Origin: an uncultured Barnesiella sp.
Lineage (GTDB): Bacteria > Bacteroidota > Bacteroidia > Bacteroidales > Barnesiellaceae
Length of the DNA: 64,000 bases
Reading direction: 5' to 3'
Assembly (NCBI GenBank): GCA_944320995.1
Contig: CALUJQ010000002.1
Span: 1-64,000 of the forward strand
The notes below the pieces were generated by a model. That model did no database searches and had not been told where the DNA came from. It saw nothing but the letters and a program-made list of their open reading frames with translations. A program made the position numbers and the translations under genes. Below are positions 44,962 to 53,277 of the stretch, one piece after another (within the stretch, counting starts at the first letter, position 1; the number at the start of each line of letters is the position of its first letter).

Positions 44962-45594
44962 ATGGAGAAGTCTTTGAATGGCGTTCGCAACCTCATGTTC
45001 GATTTGGGTGGAGTAATCATAGACCTCGACCGGCAGCGATGCGTCGATGCCCTCACCGCACTGGGCGACACTCATGCCGACGAATTGTTGGGAGTATATG
45101 CACAACAAGGGGAGTTTATGAAACTGGAAGAGGGTAAAATCTCGGAAGCCGACTTTTACAACTACATGCGCCGAAGAATCGGTCGCCCTATCTCGGACCA
45201 AGAGATTACCGATGCCATCAATGAATTTCTAATCGGCATTCCCGTAGAGCGGCTACACTTGCTCCGAAAACTCAAACAAAACTTCCGAACCATATTGTTG
45301 AGCAATACGAACTCGATCATGTTCGACACAAAAATCGCCGATTGTTTCGCACAAGAAGGCCTGTCGGCATCGCACTACTTCGACGATATATTTCTCTCCT
45401 ATCTATTGAAAGCAAGTAAGCCCAATGCCGAGATTTTTGAAAAAGTAATCGCGCAAGCTCACATTATCCCGGAAGAGACTCTATTTTTCGACGACTCTCA
45501 GAAAAATTTGGAAACGGCGGCGACCCTTGGATTCAAAACTCATCTCGTAACAACCACTCATGACATACTAACCTTTTTCAACTCCAATCGATAG
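44962..45594 (+). CDS. HAD-superfamily hydrolase (YihX-like)
   Basis: The 210-residue protein has the HAD-IA plan. Motif I is LMFDLGGVIIDLD near the N-terminus, followed by a helical cap (about 25-85), motif II LLSNTNS, motif III Lys in LKASKPNAEIF and motif IV LFFDDSQKNLETA. It is a cytosolic phosphatase, likely of small sugar or nucleotide phosphates. Its stop codon directly abuts the ribF start (45595), so an FMN- or flavin-precursor phosphatase role is possible but unproven. Confidence 0.87.
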   Translation: MEKSLNGVRNLMFDLGGVIIDLDRQRCVDALTALGDTHADELLGVYAQQGEFMKLEEGKISEADFYNYMRRRIGRPISDQEITDAINEFLIGIPVERLHLLRKLKQNFRTILLSNTNSIMFDTKIADCFAQEGLSASHYFDDIFLSYLLKASKPNAEIFEKVIAQAHIIPEETLFFDDSQKNLETAATLGFKTHLVTTTHDILTFFNSNR

Positions 45595-46530
45595 ATGGCG
45601 ACCGGGTATAACAACATAGTAAACGGGCAACCGATTTTTGCAGCTCTCGGAGTATTCGACGGCGTGCATATAGGCCATCGCACAATTATCCAAAAGGTCA
45701 GAGAGGAGGCGGCGAAACGAGGCATCTCTTCGGCCGTCATCTCGTTTCGCGCCCACCCGCAAAAAGTACTTCACCCCGAAATCCCGTTCTTCATGCTCAC
45801 CTCGCCCGAAGAGCGGGCCGTATTGTTGCAACATACCGGCATCGAACACACCTTCTTTCTCGATTTTTCCCTTGAAATGGCTCTCTTGTCGGCCTACGAT
45901 TTCTTGCAGATACTCGCCACCCGATTCCACGTAAAGGGGCTCGTTATCGGGTACGACCACCGATTCGGCCATAATCGGGCCGAAGGATTCGACGATTATG
46001 TCGGATACGGGCAAAAATTGGGTATCGAGATAATCCATGCCGACGAACTTGTCTCGGAAAACGGCCCGGTGAGTTCGTCGATTATCCGCAAACTGCTCCT
46101 ACAAGGCGACGTCACCGCCGCCAACCGGTTGCTCTCATATCCCTACACCCTCCACGGGAAGGTGGTCAACGGATTCAAAATCGGCCGAAAAATAGATTTC
46201 CCAACAGCCAACATAGCGATAGATTATCCCGACAAACTTCTCCCCGCCAACGGAGTTTATGCCGTTCGCACGATTTTGGACAACGGCCAGTCATACGGGG
46301 GCATGCTCAACATAGGCCATCGTCCCACGCTAAACCGGCCGAACGATTATTGTATCGAAACAAACATATTTGATTTTTCGGGCAACTTATATGATGAGAA
46401 TTTGTCGGTAGAACTGATTGAATATTTACGCCCCGAAAAGAAATTCGCCAATACGACAGCCCTGCGTGCCCAACTGGTTGCCGACGAAGAGAACGCCCGT
46501 CATATCCTCTCGGGAATATCGGGGCTATAA
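45595..46530 (+). CDS. ribF: Bifunctional riboflavin kinase/FAD synthetase
   Basis: RibF phosphorylates riboflavin to FMN and adenylates FMN to FAD. The 311-residue protein has the N-terminal nucleotidyltransferase domain with the GVFDGVHIGH motif (about 19-28) and VSSSIIRKLL (about 156-165). The C-terminal flavokinase domain has GFKIGRKIDFPTANI (about 190-204) and LNIGHRPT. Its ATG follows the upstream stop with no gap. Its stop overlaps by 6 bp the stop of the convergent gene on the other strand. It completes flavin synthesis begun by ribH. Confidence 0.96.
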   Translation: MATGYNNIVNGQPIFAALGVFDGVHIGHRTIIQKVREEAAKRGISSAVISFRAHPQKVLHPEIPFFMLTSPEERAVLLQHTGIEHTFFLDFSLEMALLSAYDFLQILATRFHVKGLVIGYDHRFGHNRAEGFDDYVGYGQKLGIEIIHADELVSENGPVSSSIIRKLLLQGDVTAANRLLSYPYTLHGKVVNGFKIGRKIDFPTANIAIDYPDKLLPANGVYAVRTILDNGQSYGGMLNIGHRPTLNRPNDYCIETNIFDFSGNLYDENLSVELIEYLRPEKKFANTTALRAQLVADEENARHILSGISGL

Positions 46531-47250
46531 CGACACTTGATAGTCTTGCTTGTTCAATTTCGGGTCGCAACATACAAACCCTACATGCTTCATGTCGATA
46601 GTCACCCTCACTCGCTCATCTTTGACCAGCGATTCCCACCATGCTTTTACCGCACTATTCCGGCGGATTCCATCTATAATCAATATCGATTCTCTGTCGA
46701 GTACCGGGTCGAGCAAACTGGGCAATATATTGTAATGCGACTTGGGTAAGCGGTTTACCACGATATACAAACGCTCCTTTTCCCGCTCGAAATAATCGGG
46801 GAGAAACGACTCATAACGCTCTTGTACAAAATCGGCCGTAACCCCCATATCGTTAAATAATGCTTTGGCAAAATCGCAAACCTCGGCCGAAGGTTCCACT
46901 ACCGTCAGATGCGACAAACGGTCGGCCAGTCTCAAATAGAGCGACGACACGCCCCAAGAGGAAGCTATTTCAAGAATATCAGGCGGTCGGAAAAAATTGG
47001 TCAATCTGAAAAACAGTTTTCCCCGGCTTTTCAAGATACGTTTCCGCAACCGTTTCTGCCGCCGGGAGAAACAATCCTCCACCTTATCGCGGCAAACGGC
47101 TTCGATGTCGTCATAGGCGTAATAACGGGCTTTCTCCCGTATCACTTTCGTGATCAAGCGAAAAGCAAAAGGCGAATGGACACCGAAGCCCCATGCTTGA
47201 CGCATACGGCTCATCGGTGTAGTGTATTCTTTCCAAAACTTCTTTTGCAT
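46525..47250 (-). CDS. Class I SAM-dependent methyltransferase-like protein
   Basis: The 241-residue protein starts MQKKFWKEYTTPMSRMRQAWGFGVHSPFAF, a segment seen in a Bacteroidota family of uncharacterised methyltransferase-like proteins. A Rossmann-type stretch ILEIASSWGVSSLYLRLADRLSHLTVVEP (about 123-151) fits SAM motif I plus the acidic end of strand 2, although the Gly-rich loop is weak. Later IIDGIRR resembles the acidic strand 4 end. Substrate is unknown. It lies 11 bp after the YfhO gene. A longer frame to 47499 overlaps that gene and lacks family features. Confidence 0.65.
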   Translation of the reverse strand: MQKKFWKEYTTPMSRMRQAWGFGVHSPFAFRLITKVIREKARYYAYDDIEAVCRDKVEDCFSRRQKRLRKRILKSRGKLFFRLTNFFRPPDILEIASSWGVSSLYLRLADRLSHLTVVEPSAEVCDFAKALFNDMGVTADFVQERYESFLPDYFEREKERLYIVVNRLPKSHYNILPSLLDPVLDRESILIIDGIRRNSAVKAWWESLVKDERVRVTIDMKHVGFVCCDPKLNKQDYQVSL

Positions 47251-47261
47251 GGTTCTCGACT

Positions 47262-49715
47262 TTACGACGCACTCGGCCGTGCTTTTCGTCTCTTCCAAGC
47301 CTCCACTCCTACCAACACAAACGCCGCAAGAATAAGAAGAAGCGAAACATAGGCTATCGATTCGGTCGTATGAACCGACTTCGGGTCGAAACGGAAAACC
47401 ACTTCGTGATCTCCGGCCGGAAGATTTACTGCCCGCAACACATAATTTACTCGTCCCATTCCCACCGGCTCGCCATCGACAGTCACCTGCCAGCCCCATG
47501 GGAAATATATTTCCGAAAAGACAGCCAACCCGCCATTGAGCGAATGATAACGATAAGTCAGTTCATCGGGTTTATACCCTGTCTCATAAATGGTGTCTCC
47601 GGCAGCAGGCGGAACTATTTTCGTACCGATTTCATGCTCGAACTTACGATCGGCAACAGCCGTGAACGATGGGTCGAAATCGGTAATCGCCGCCATTTCG
47701 GCATCGGCATTATCGACCCATTTCACCTCCGACACAAACCAAGCGTTGCCCAATGCTCCGGGGTTGCGCACCACCGTCTCACGACCATCTTCGAGCGGCT
47801 GTATGATATAACGCGTGTTGAGCATATTCAGCACGGCGGGATTGGCATTGACCAATTGGCGCTCGATCAAATCTTGATAGCGGCGCAATTTGGCTGCATG
47901 ATACCCGCCTACCGATTTATGATAATACGAAGTGCGGGGTTCATTGAAACTGGCCGACAACGACGGCCCGGCAGCAGCATTCAACACCCGGTAGTTCATA
48001 TCCTTGTCTTGTAAAATGTATTTGTCGGCATCGGTCATGGGGAACGGGTTGGTCTTGCGGGCAGGGGTCACAAAGTTCTCACTGTTGAGATAACGTTTGT
48101 TCACCGGATACATATCGCCCACAAGTATCACAGCCAGCACAACCATAACTACCGTGGAGTTCAATTTCTGCTCTCTCCACATCCACAAAGCGACAAAACC
48201 CAATGCCACCACAAAGAACGAACGCCACGCATCGGCTGTAAATATGGCTTTGCGAGCCTCGACGATACCGGCAAACAATTCGCCATAACCGGGTTGCTGC
48301 ACGGCCTCCAACTCATAATCCTTCAAAAAGGTGTCGAACAAACCGGGAACCAACGCGGCCAATAGGGCAATACCGCCCACAATACCGCCACTCACATAGA
48401 ACCCAACCTTCTCACGTTTGAGAACCGAAGGATCCTCGAATATCTTTTTCAACGCCAACACGGCCAACAAAGGCATACAGAACTCGGCTACCACCAAAAT
48501 ACTCGATACCGTACGGAATCGATTATACATGGGGAAATAGTCGATAAACCAGTCGGTGAGCCACATCATATTCTTACCCCACGAGAGCATGATCGTCAAT
48601 ACCGTAACCGCCAACAACGCCCATTTGAGCGGCGTGCGCACGATAAAACAGCCCAGCACGAAGAGGAAAAATATCAAAGCTCCCACATAGACCGGACCCG
48701 CTGTAAAAGGCTGGTCTCCCCAGTAACGATCGACCTGCGACAAATAGGGGCGAATTTGAGGATCGGCAGCCTGTACGGCCCGTTCATTCTCCGACAAAGC
48801 TCCGCTCGCTCCCCCTTTGCTGTCGGGGATAAGCAGGGTGAGGGTCTCCATCTTGCCATAACTCCATTGGGTGATATAGTCTTTATCCAAACCGCTTCCG
48901 GCAGATTGCTGCGAACCGTCGCTATCGGGCGAAGTCAACTCGGTGTGACCGCCACGCATCGACTCTTTGGAATATTTATAAGTATGGTAGAGGTTCGACG
49001 CATTTGCTCCCACAGCCAACAGGGCTGCCACACACAACACCCCGGTCGCCTTGAAAAAGGAGGGAAGTGTTTTAGTGCGATAATGTTCTACTCCATAGGC
49101 AATAACCACGGCGCAAATGACAAACAAGAAATAATAGGACATTTGTACGTGGTTCGACATAATTTGCAGGGCACCGAAGAGGGCGGCCAATGCTCCACCC
49201 AACAGATATTTCCCCCGATAAGCCAAAACGACACCGGCGATTGTAGGCGGGATATAGGCCAACGTGATAAATTTCCAGATATGCCCGGCGGCGATAATAA
49301 TAAAGAAATAGGACGAAAAAGCATAGGCCACGGCACCAAAGGCGGCCAAATACCACCGTACATTCAACGTCAAAAGAAGGATATAAAATCCCAACATCAT
49401 GATAAAGACAAGCGATACCGGCGAGACTAACCACAGGTTATAAACCTTCTGCACCCATTTGAGCGGGCCATTGCTCGAATAGGAAGGCGCAATTTGGAAA
49501 GTGGGCATTCCCGAAAATACCGAGCCGGTCCAACGTGGCATCTCGCCCGTCTGTTTGGCATACTCCGTAGCCTCATGGCCGATGGCCAATCCTTGCTGAG
49601 TATCGTGCTGAAACAAGATTTTCCCCTCGATTACATCGGGAGAAAAATAGATGAACGATAATAAAACAAACAGTAATACCGGCAAGAATACCCAAAGTTT
49701 CCTATAATTTTTCAT
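47262..49715 (-). CDS. YfhO-family polytopic membrane protein
   Basis: The 817-residue protein has many hydrophobic helices in its first 600 residues and a soluble C-terminal domain (about 610-780) with the YfhO signature NMLNTRYIIQP, then a final helix (about 790-808). It resembles GT-C-type glycosyltransferase folds; the Bacillus YfhO relative acts on lipoteichoic acid, and the Bacteroidota role is unknown. Start 49715 is chosen because a TAnnTTTG box lies at 49745-49738, inside the longer frame, and MKNYRKLWVFLPVLLF gives a good first membrane helix. Confidence 0.88.
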   Translation of the reverse strand: MKNYRKLWVFLPVLLFVLLSFIYFSPDVIEGKILFQHDTQQGLAIGHEATEYAKQTGEMPRWTGSVFSGMPTFQIAPSYSSNGPLKWVQKVYNLWLVSPVSLVFIMMLGFYILLLTLNVRWYLAAFGAVAYAFSSYFFIIIAAGHIWKFITLAYIPPTIAGVVLAYRGKYLLGGALAALFGALQIMSNHVQMSYYFLFVICAVVIAYGVEHYRTKTLPSFFKATGVLCVAALLAVGANASNLYHTYKYSKESMRGGHTELTSPDSDGSQQSAGSGLDKDYITQWSYGKMETLTLLIPDSKGGASGALSENERAVQAADPQIRPYLSQVDRYWGDQPFTAGPVYVGALIFFLFVLGCFIVRTPLKWALLAVTVLTIMLSWGKNMMWLTDWFIDYFPMYNRFRTVSSILVVAEFCMPLLAVLALKKIFEDPSVLKREKVGFYVSGGIVGGIALLAALVPGLFDTFLKDYELEAVQQPGYGELFAGIVEARKAIFTADAWRSFFVVALGFVALWMWREQKLNSTVVMVVLAVILVGDMYPVNKRYLNSENFVTPARKTNPFPMTDADKYILQDKDMNYRVLNAAAGPSLSASFNEPRTSYYHKSVGGYHAAKLRRYQDLIERQLVNANPAVLNMLNTRYIIQPLEDGRETVVRNPGALGNAWFVSEVKWVDNADAEMAAITDFDPSFTAVADRKFEHEIGTKIVPPAAGDTIYETGYKPDELTYRYHSLNGGLAVFSEIYFPWGWQVTVDGEPVGMGRVNYVLRAVNLPAGDHEVVFRFDPKSVHTTESIAYVSLLLILAAFVLVGVEAWKRRKARPSAS

Positions 49716-49737
49716 TGTTATAAATCTGTTTTTTCTG

Positions 49738-49745
49738 CAAATGTA
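49738..49745 (-). promoter_or_regulatory. -7 box of the YfhO gene
   Basis: The minus strand reads TACATTTG, predicting transcription from about 49731 and a short leader before the ATG at 49715. Confidence 0.55.
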
Positions 49746-49826
49746 CAAGTTTAACCGTAATAATTGCGCTTCAATACCAACAATCTGAGTCAAAACGTTT
49801 ATCTACATCCTGTGCGGGAGAAAGAA

Positions 49827-49862
49827 TAAAAAAGCCGAGGGTGCTTTGTTGCACCCCCGGCT
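49827..49862 (-). terminator. Strong terminator of the TPR lipoprotein gene
   Basis: Bases 49833-49844 pair with 49851-49862 (one mismatch, 6-nt loop), and on the minus strand a run of U residues follows (49833-49827). It separates this gene from YfhO. Confidence 0.88.
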
Positions 49863-49886
49863 CTTTATCGAAAAGACTTTCCCGAC

Positions 49887-51566
49887 TTATTTAATCGAAG
49901 AGAGGTCGTATTTTGCAAATTCGAGGTCGGTAGCAGCTTGTTGAGCTTTTGCAGCATCCATGCTGATCGATTTCTTCAAGTTCGATACTACCATTTGTTC
50001 GTTGTTTGTGCGGGCACCCAAAACAGCCATCAAATAATAGGTATTTGCATTGGGAGCTTCAACGCCTGCCAAAGTAGCTTTTGCTTTGCTGTAATCTTTT
50101 ACTAAGATTTGAGCCAAAGCGGCATTGTTCGATTTAACATCGCCGAATGCTTTAACAGCGGCATTGTAATCGCCTTTCTTCATGTAGAATACACCCAGAG
50201 CCTCGTTCAACTCTTCTACGCCGGCCGATTTGCCGAATGCTTGTTCTGCTGCGGCATAATCTTTATTAGCCAAAGCGATCAAACCTTGGTTCATAACCAC
50301 CTCGGGAGTATTGGGAGCGATGCGGGCTGCTTTATCGAAGTTGGCCTTAGCAGCAGCGAGGTCGCCTTCTTCGTATTGAACCATACCCAAGTTGTTGTAT
50401 CCACGATAATCGTTAGGATAGATTTCTACAACTTTTGCATAGATTCCGGCTTTTTCTTTGTTGGTCTTCACCAAAGTAGCGGCATAGAGCAATTCGTCAA
50501 CCGAGAGAGCCTTAGCATCTTCTTGAGCCAGTTTCGAGATCTCCTCGTCCGATTTACCGATTACATTTACCGATGCGGTAATTCTCGAATAACGCAATTG
50601 AGGAAGAATCTCTTCGGCCAATACTTTAAATACCGACGACATGTTTTTGATTTCACGCTCGCGTTGTTCAGGATCGGAGTACATCGAGAGAACATTCAGG
50701 ATCAACTCCTTGTCTTGGATATTCGATTTCGAAACCAATTCTTGGAAACCTTCCCAGTCTTGAGCCGTAAATTCGGCAGTCATGTCGGCTTCAACTTTAT
50801 CTTTCTTCAAGCTCTTCTTCATGTAGTCAACCGTATTTTTCTCACGGTTCTCGGCCAAAGTGGTATTCAGTTTAACACCACCATCGGGCGAAGCATAAGA
50901 CGAAATGTTGATGTTGGTCAACTCTTTGTTGGGAGCCTCGGCAGCAGCATTGATTTCGTTGTGCAGAGCTTTCATTTGTTCCGATTTCAATTGTTCCGAA
51001 CGCAAGTTGGCTTGTTGGATAAGGAACATGATGTCGGCAGAGTAAGTCTCTTTAATGATGCGTTGGAACTTATCGGGAGTAATAGCCGGGTTAAGTTCTT
51101 GTGCATTGGCGATTTCGGCGGTAGAAACAACGCCTTCGGCCACCGTCACACGAGGAAGGTCATACGTTTTGCTTCCCCTTTGTACTTTGAAGGCCAATTG
51201 CAATTCCGATTTACGCATCTCGGGGATATAGTTAAAATTAACAGGCATCGAAACAACACCACCCATTTTGTAAGAAATGGCTTGATCGTTGCCCTCTACT
51301 TTTTCCCCTTGATAAACAAACGGAGTTCCGGCAGTTTCACCCTCAGCGTAAACCAAGTACGGAGTAACCGTCACTACCGATTTTTTATCGAAATATTTTT
51401 CGGGGAAAGTTCCGGTAATCGTTGCAGGAACTTGACCGCCTACTACTTCAAGAGGAGAAGGGGTCACCGTAAAATAATCGGCCGATAAGGGCTTCATGTC
51501 TTTGTTACACCCCACGAATGCCAATGCCATAAGCAACATCAGGGGAAGATAGATTTTCTTAATCAT
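49887..51566 (-). CDS. OmpA-like/TPR-repeat outer-membrane lipoprotein
   Basis: The 559-residue protein has a lipobox (ALAFVGC, Cys19). A beta-rich N-terminal half follows, then a segment INISSYASPDGGVKLNTTLAENREKNTVDYMKK (about 222-254) that resembles the OmpA-type peptidoglycan-binding domain of Bacteroidales surface proteins. The C-terminus holds TPR-like repeats (about 375-545), for example GYNNLGMVQYEEGDLAAAKANFDKAARIAP. It may link the outer membrane, peptidoglycan and partner proteins. A TAnnTTTG box at 51657-51650 lies within the longer frame and supports ATG 51566. Confidence 0.75.
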   Translation of the reverse strand: MIKKIYLPLMLLMALAFVGCNKDMKPLSADYFTVTPSPLEVVGGQVPATITGTFPEKYFDKKSVVTVTPYLVYAEGETAGTPFVYQGEKVEGNDQAISYKMGGVVSMPVNFNYIPEMRKSELQLAFKVQRGSKTYDLPRVTVAEGVVSTAEIANAQELNPAITPDKFQRIIKETYSADIMFLIQQANLRSEQLKSEQMKALHNEINAAAEAPNKELTNINISSYASPDGGVKLNTTLAENREKNTVDYMKKSLKKDKVEADMTAEFTAQDWEGFQELVSKSNIQDKELILNVLSMYSDPEQREREIKNMSSVFKVLAEEILPQLRYSRITASVNVIGKSDEEISKLAQEDAKALSVDELLYAATLVKTNKEKAGIYAKVVEIYPNDYRGYNNLGMVQYEEGDLAAAKANFDKAARIAPNTPEVVMNQGLIALANKDYAAAEQAFGKSAGVEELNEALGVFYMKKGDYNAAVKAFGDVKSNNAALAQILVKDYSKAKATLAGVEAPNANTYYLMAVLGARTNNEQMVVSNLKKSISMDAAKAQQAATDLEFAKYDLSSIK

Positions 51567-51649
51567 AATAATAATTGTTTGGTTACACTTATTTTTGAAA
51601 TATTTCTTTTCCTTTCGAAGAATAAATACAGAGTTACGAATATTTAAGG

Positions 51650-51657
51650 CAAAAATA
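51650..51657 (-). promoter_or_regulatory. -7 box of the TPR lipoprotein gene
   Basis: The minus strand reads TATTTTTG. The predicted leader is about 77 nt, and codons upstream of 51566 would be untranscribed or untranslated. Confidence 0.5.
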
Positions 51658-51716
51658 AACAAAAATAGAACACTCCCACTATTTTTATACAATTTTTTTT
51701 TATTCTCCGTTATTAT

Positions 51717-52628
51717 TTACAAACGGCTCTTGTTTCTGGGGTGGTGCTGCAATATTTCTTGCCGTAAGAATTGACGGTCGAGGTGGGTATATATCTCGGT
51801 CGTAGTGATACTTTCATGCCCGAGCATTTGCTGTATGGCTCTCAAATTGGCCCCTCCCTCCAACAGGTGTGTGGCGAAAGTGTGGCGAAGGGTATGGGGG
51901 CTCACTTTTTTCTTGATTCCACAGCGCTCACAGGCCTGTTTCACAATATAAAAAATCATTACCCGCGACAGTTTGGAGCCCCGCCGGTTCAAGAAAAGTA
52001 TATTTTCATTACCTCGTTTGATGTCCAGTTCCCTCCGATCGTCCATGTAGAGCCTTATTTCATGAATGGCATTCTGCGAAATCGGGACCAGCCGTTGTTT
52101 CTCACCTTTGCCTTCGACGATGACATAACCATCGGAAAAATAAAGATCGGAAATGCGCAATCCTACCAACTCGGAGACCCGAAGCCCACACCCATACAGA
52201 GTTTCGATGATTGCTCGATTGCGTCGATCCTCGGGCTGTGAAAGGTCGAACGAATCGACCATGGCGTCAATCTCTTCAACCGTCAACACATCGGGTAATT
52301 TCATACCCAGTTTGGGGCTCTCTATCAACTCCGAAGGATCTTGCTCAATCTCTTTTCCCAACCTCAAAAAATTGAAAAACGACTTAATCCCCGAGATAAT
52401 ACGGGCCTGCGAGCGAGCTCCTATCCCCAAATCCTGCAACGTACAGACAAATCGGTGCAGGTCCTCTCCCGTAACTGCGTTCCAATCCAAATTTTCAGCT
52501 TGTATAAAATCGGCCAATTTCTCTACATCAGACATATACCCTTCTACCGTATTCGGCGAAAGCCCACGTTCCAATTTCAAATAACGGCCGAATTGCTTCA
52601 ACAATTTATCCGTATCGACTAATGACAT
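51717..52628 (-). CDS. xerD: Site-specific tyrosine recombinase XerD
   Basis: XerD with XerC resolves chromosome dimers at dif. The 303-residue protein has a SAM-like N-terminal domain (about 6-90, YLKLERGLSPNTVEGYMSDV) and a catalytic domain with CGLRVSELVGL (Arg), HTLRHTFATHLL (His/Arg), LGHESITTTEIYTHL (His and nucleophile Tyr, about 281). No integrase-type extra domains or flanking repeats are present, and it is divergent from aroQ in a housekeeping setting, so it is the chromosomal Xer enzyme rather than a mobile-element integrase. Confidence 0.92.
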   Translation of the reverse strand: MSLVDTDKLLKQFGRYLKLERGLSPNTVEGYMSDVEKLADFIQAENLDWNAVTGEDLHRFVCTLQDLGIGARSQARIISGIKSFFNFLRLGKEIEQDPSELIESPKLGMKLPDVLTVEEIDAMVDSFDLSQPEDRRNRAIIETLYGCGLRVSELVGLRISDLYFSDGYVIVEGKGEKQRLVPISQNAIHEIRLYMDDRRELDIKRGNENILFLNRRGSKLSRVMIFYIVKQACERCGIKKKVSPHTLRHTFATHLLEGGANLRAIQQMLGHESITTTEIYTHLDRQFLRQEILQHHPRNKSRL

Positions 52629-52660
52629 ACTCTTTTTATCCGAAATCTCATTTTTTTTCG

Positions 52661-52668
52661 TACTTTTG
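52661..52668 (+). promoter_or_regulatory. -7 box of the aroQ-pyk operon
   Basis: TACTTTTG predicts a transcript from about 52675, giving aroQ an unusually long leader of about 167 nt. Confidence 0.5.
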
Positions 52669-52669
52669 C

Positions 52670-52786
52670 CCTATCTTAGGGATAGGTTCTTTCGGGCATC
52701 TCCCAAAGGCCGAAACAAAAAGCCGCAAGCCGGAACAGCAACGATGCCGCATATCGGCCTAAGGCCCGTTTCGAGACAAAGATAGG
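52670..52786 (+). ncRNA. Candidate structured leader of aroQ
   Basis: CCTATCTT (52670-52677) pairs perfectly with AAGATAGG (52779-52786) and would close the element. Inside, GGCATC (52695-52700) pairs with GATGCC (52743-52748), CGAAAC (52711-52716) with GTTTCG (52768-52773), and GGCC-TAA-GGCC forms a small hairpin (52756-52766). The second and third pairings cross, like a pseudoknot. I recognise no named RNA family. Confidence 0.3.
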
Positions 52787-52841
52787 AAAAATTCGGAGAG
52801 ATGCGAACAGGCAACCTCTTCTTATAAAAAACAGTTGTTTT

Positions 52842-53267
52842 ATGAACATACTTATTATCAACGGCCCCAATCTTAATCTTTTGGGGAAAAGAGAAAAGAG
52901 CATTTACGGCGAAAAGAATTTCGACGATTTTCTCGCAGATTTGCAGCAGCGTTATGCCTCGCACCAGATTACCTATTTCCAATCCAATATCGAAGGTGAA
53001 ATTATCGATAAGATTCAAGAGGCCGGGTTCTCTTGCGACGGGATTATTCTCAATGCCGGGGCATATACCCATACCTCTATCGCCATAAGCGACGCCATGC
53101 GAGCCGTCCCCGCACCCGTTATCGAAGTCCATATCTCCAACATACACGCCCGGGAGGAGTACCGTCACAAATCGATGATTGCCGCAGCAGCCTGCGGCTC
53201 GATTATCGGATTCGGCCTCAATTCATACCGACTTGCCATGGAAGCCCTCATTGAAAAAAACAAGTAA
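52842..53267 (+). CDS. aroQ: Type II 3-dehydroquinate dehydratase
   Basis: This protein dehydrates 3-dehydroquinate to 3-dehydroshikimate, the third step of the shikimate pathway. The 141-residue protein matches the dodecameric type II family: NGPNLNLLGKRE at the N-terminus, YFQSNIEGEIID, LNAGAYTHTSIAISDA with the catalytic region, and EVHISNIHAREEYRHKS. It heads an operon with pyruvate kinase 10 bp downstream. Confidence 0.96.
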   Translation: MNILIINGPNLNLLGKREKSIYGEKNFDDFLADLQQRYASHQITYFQSNIEGEIIDKIQEAGFSCDGIILNAGAYTHTSIAISDAMRAVPAPVIEVHISNIHAREEYRHKSMIAAAACGSIIGFGLNSYRLAMEALIEKNK

Positions 53268-53277
53268 CACATACGAT

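Noticed and set aside
50109..51488. 459-codon open frame on the plus strand
   Set aside because: It is exactly antisense to the TPR lipoprotein gene, has no domain and mirrors the codon pattern of the real gene.
51717..52628. Tyrosine recombinase as sign of an integrated mobile element
   Set aside because: The protein is a standard XerD in a conserved housekeeping neighbourhood; no attachment repeats, transposon genes or tRNA-end duplication were seen.
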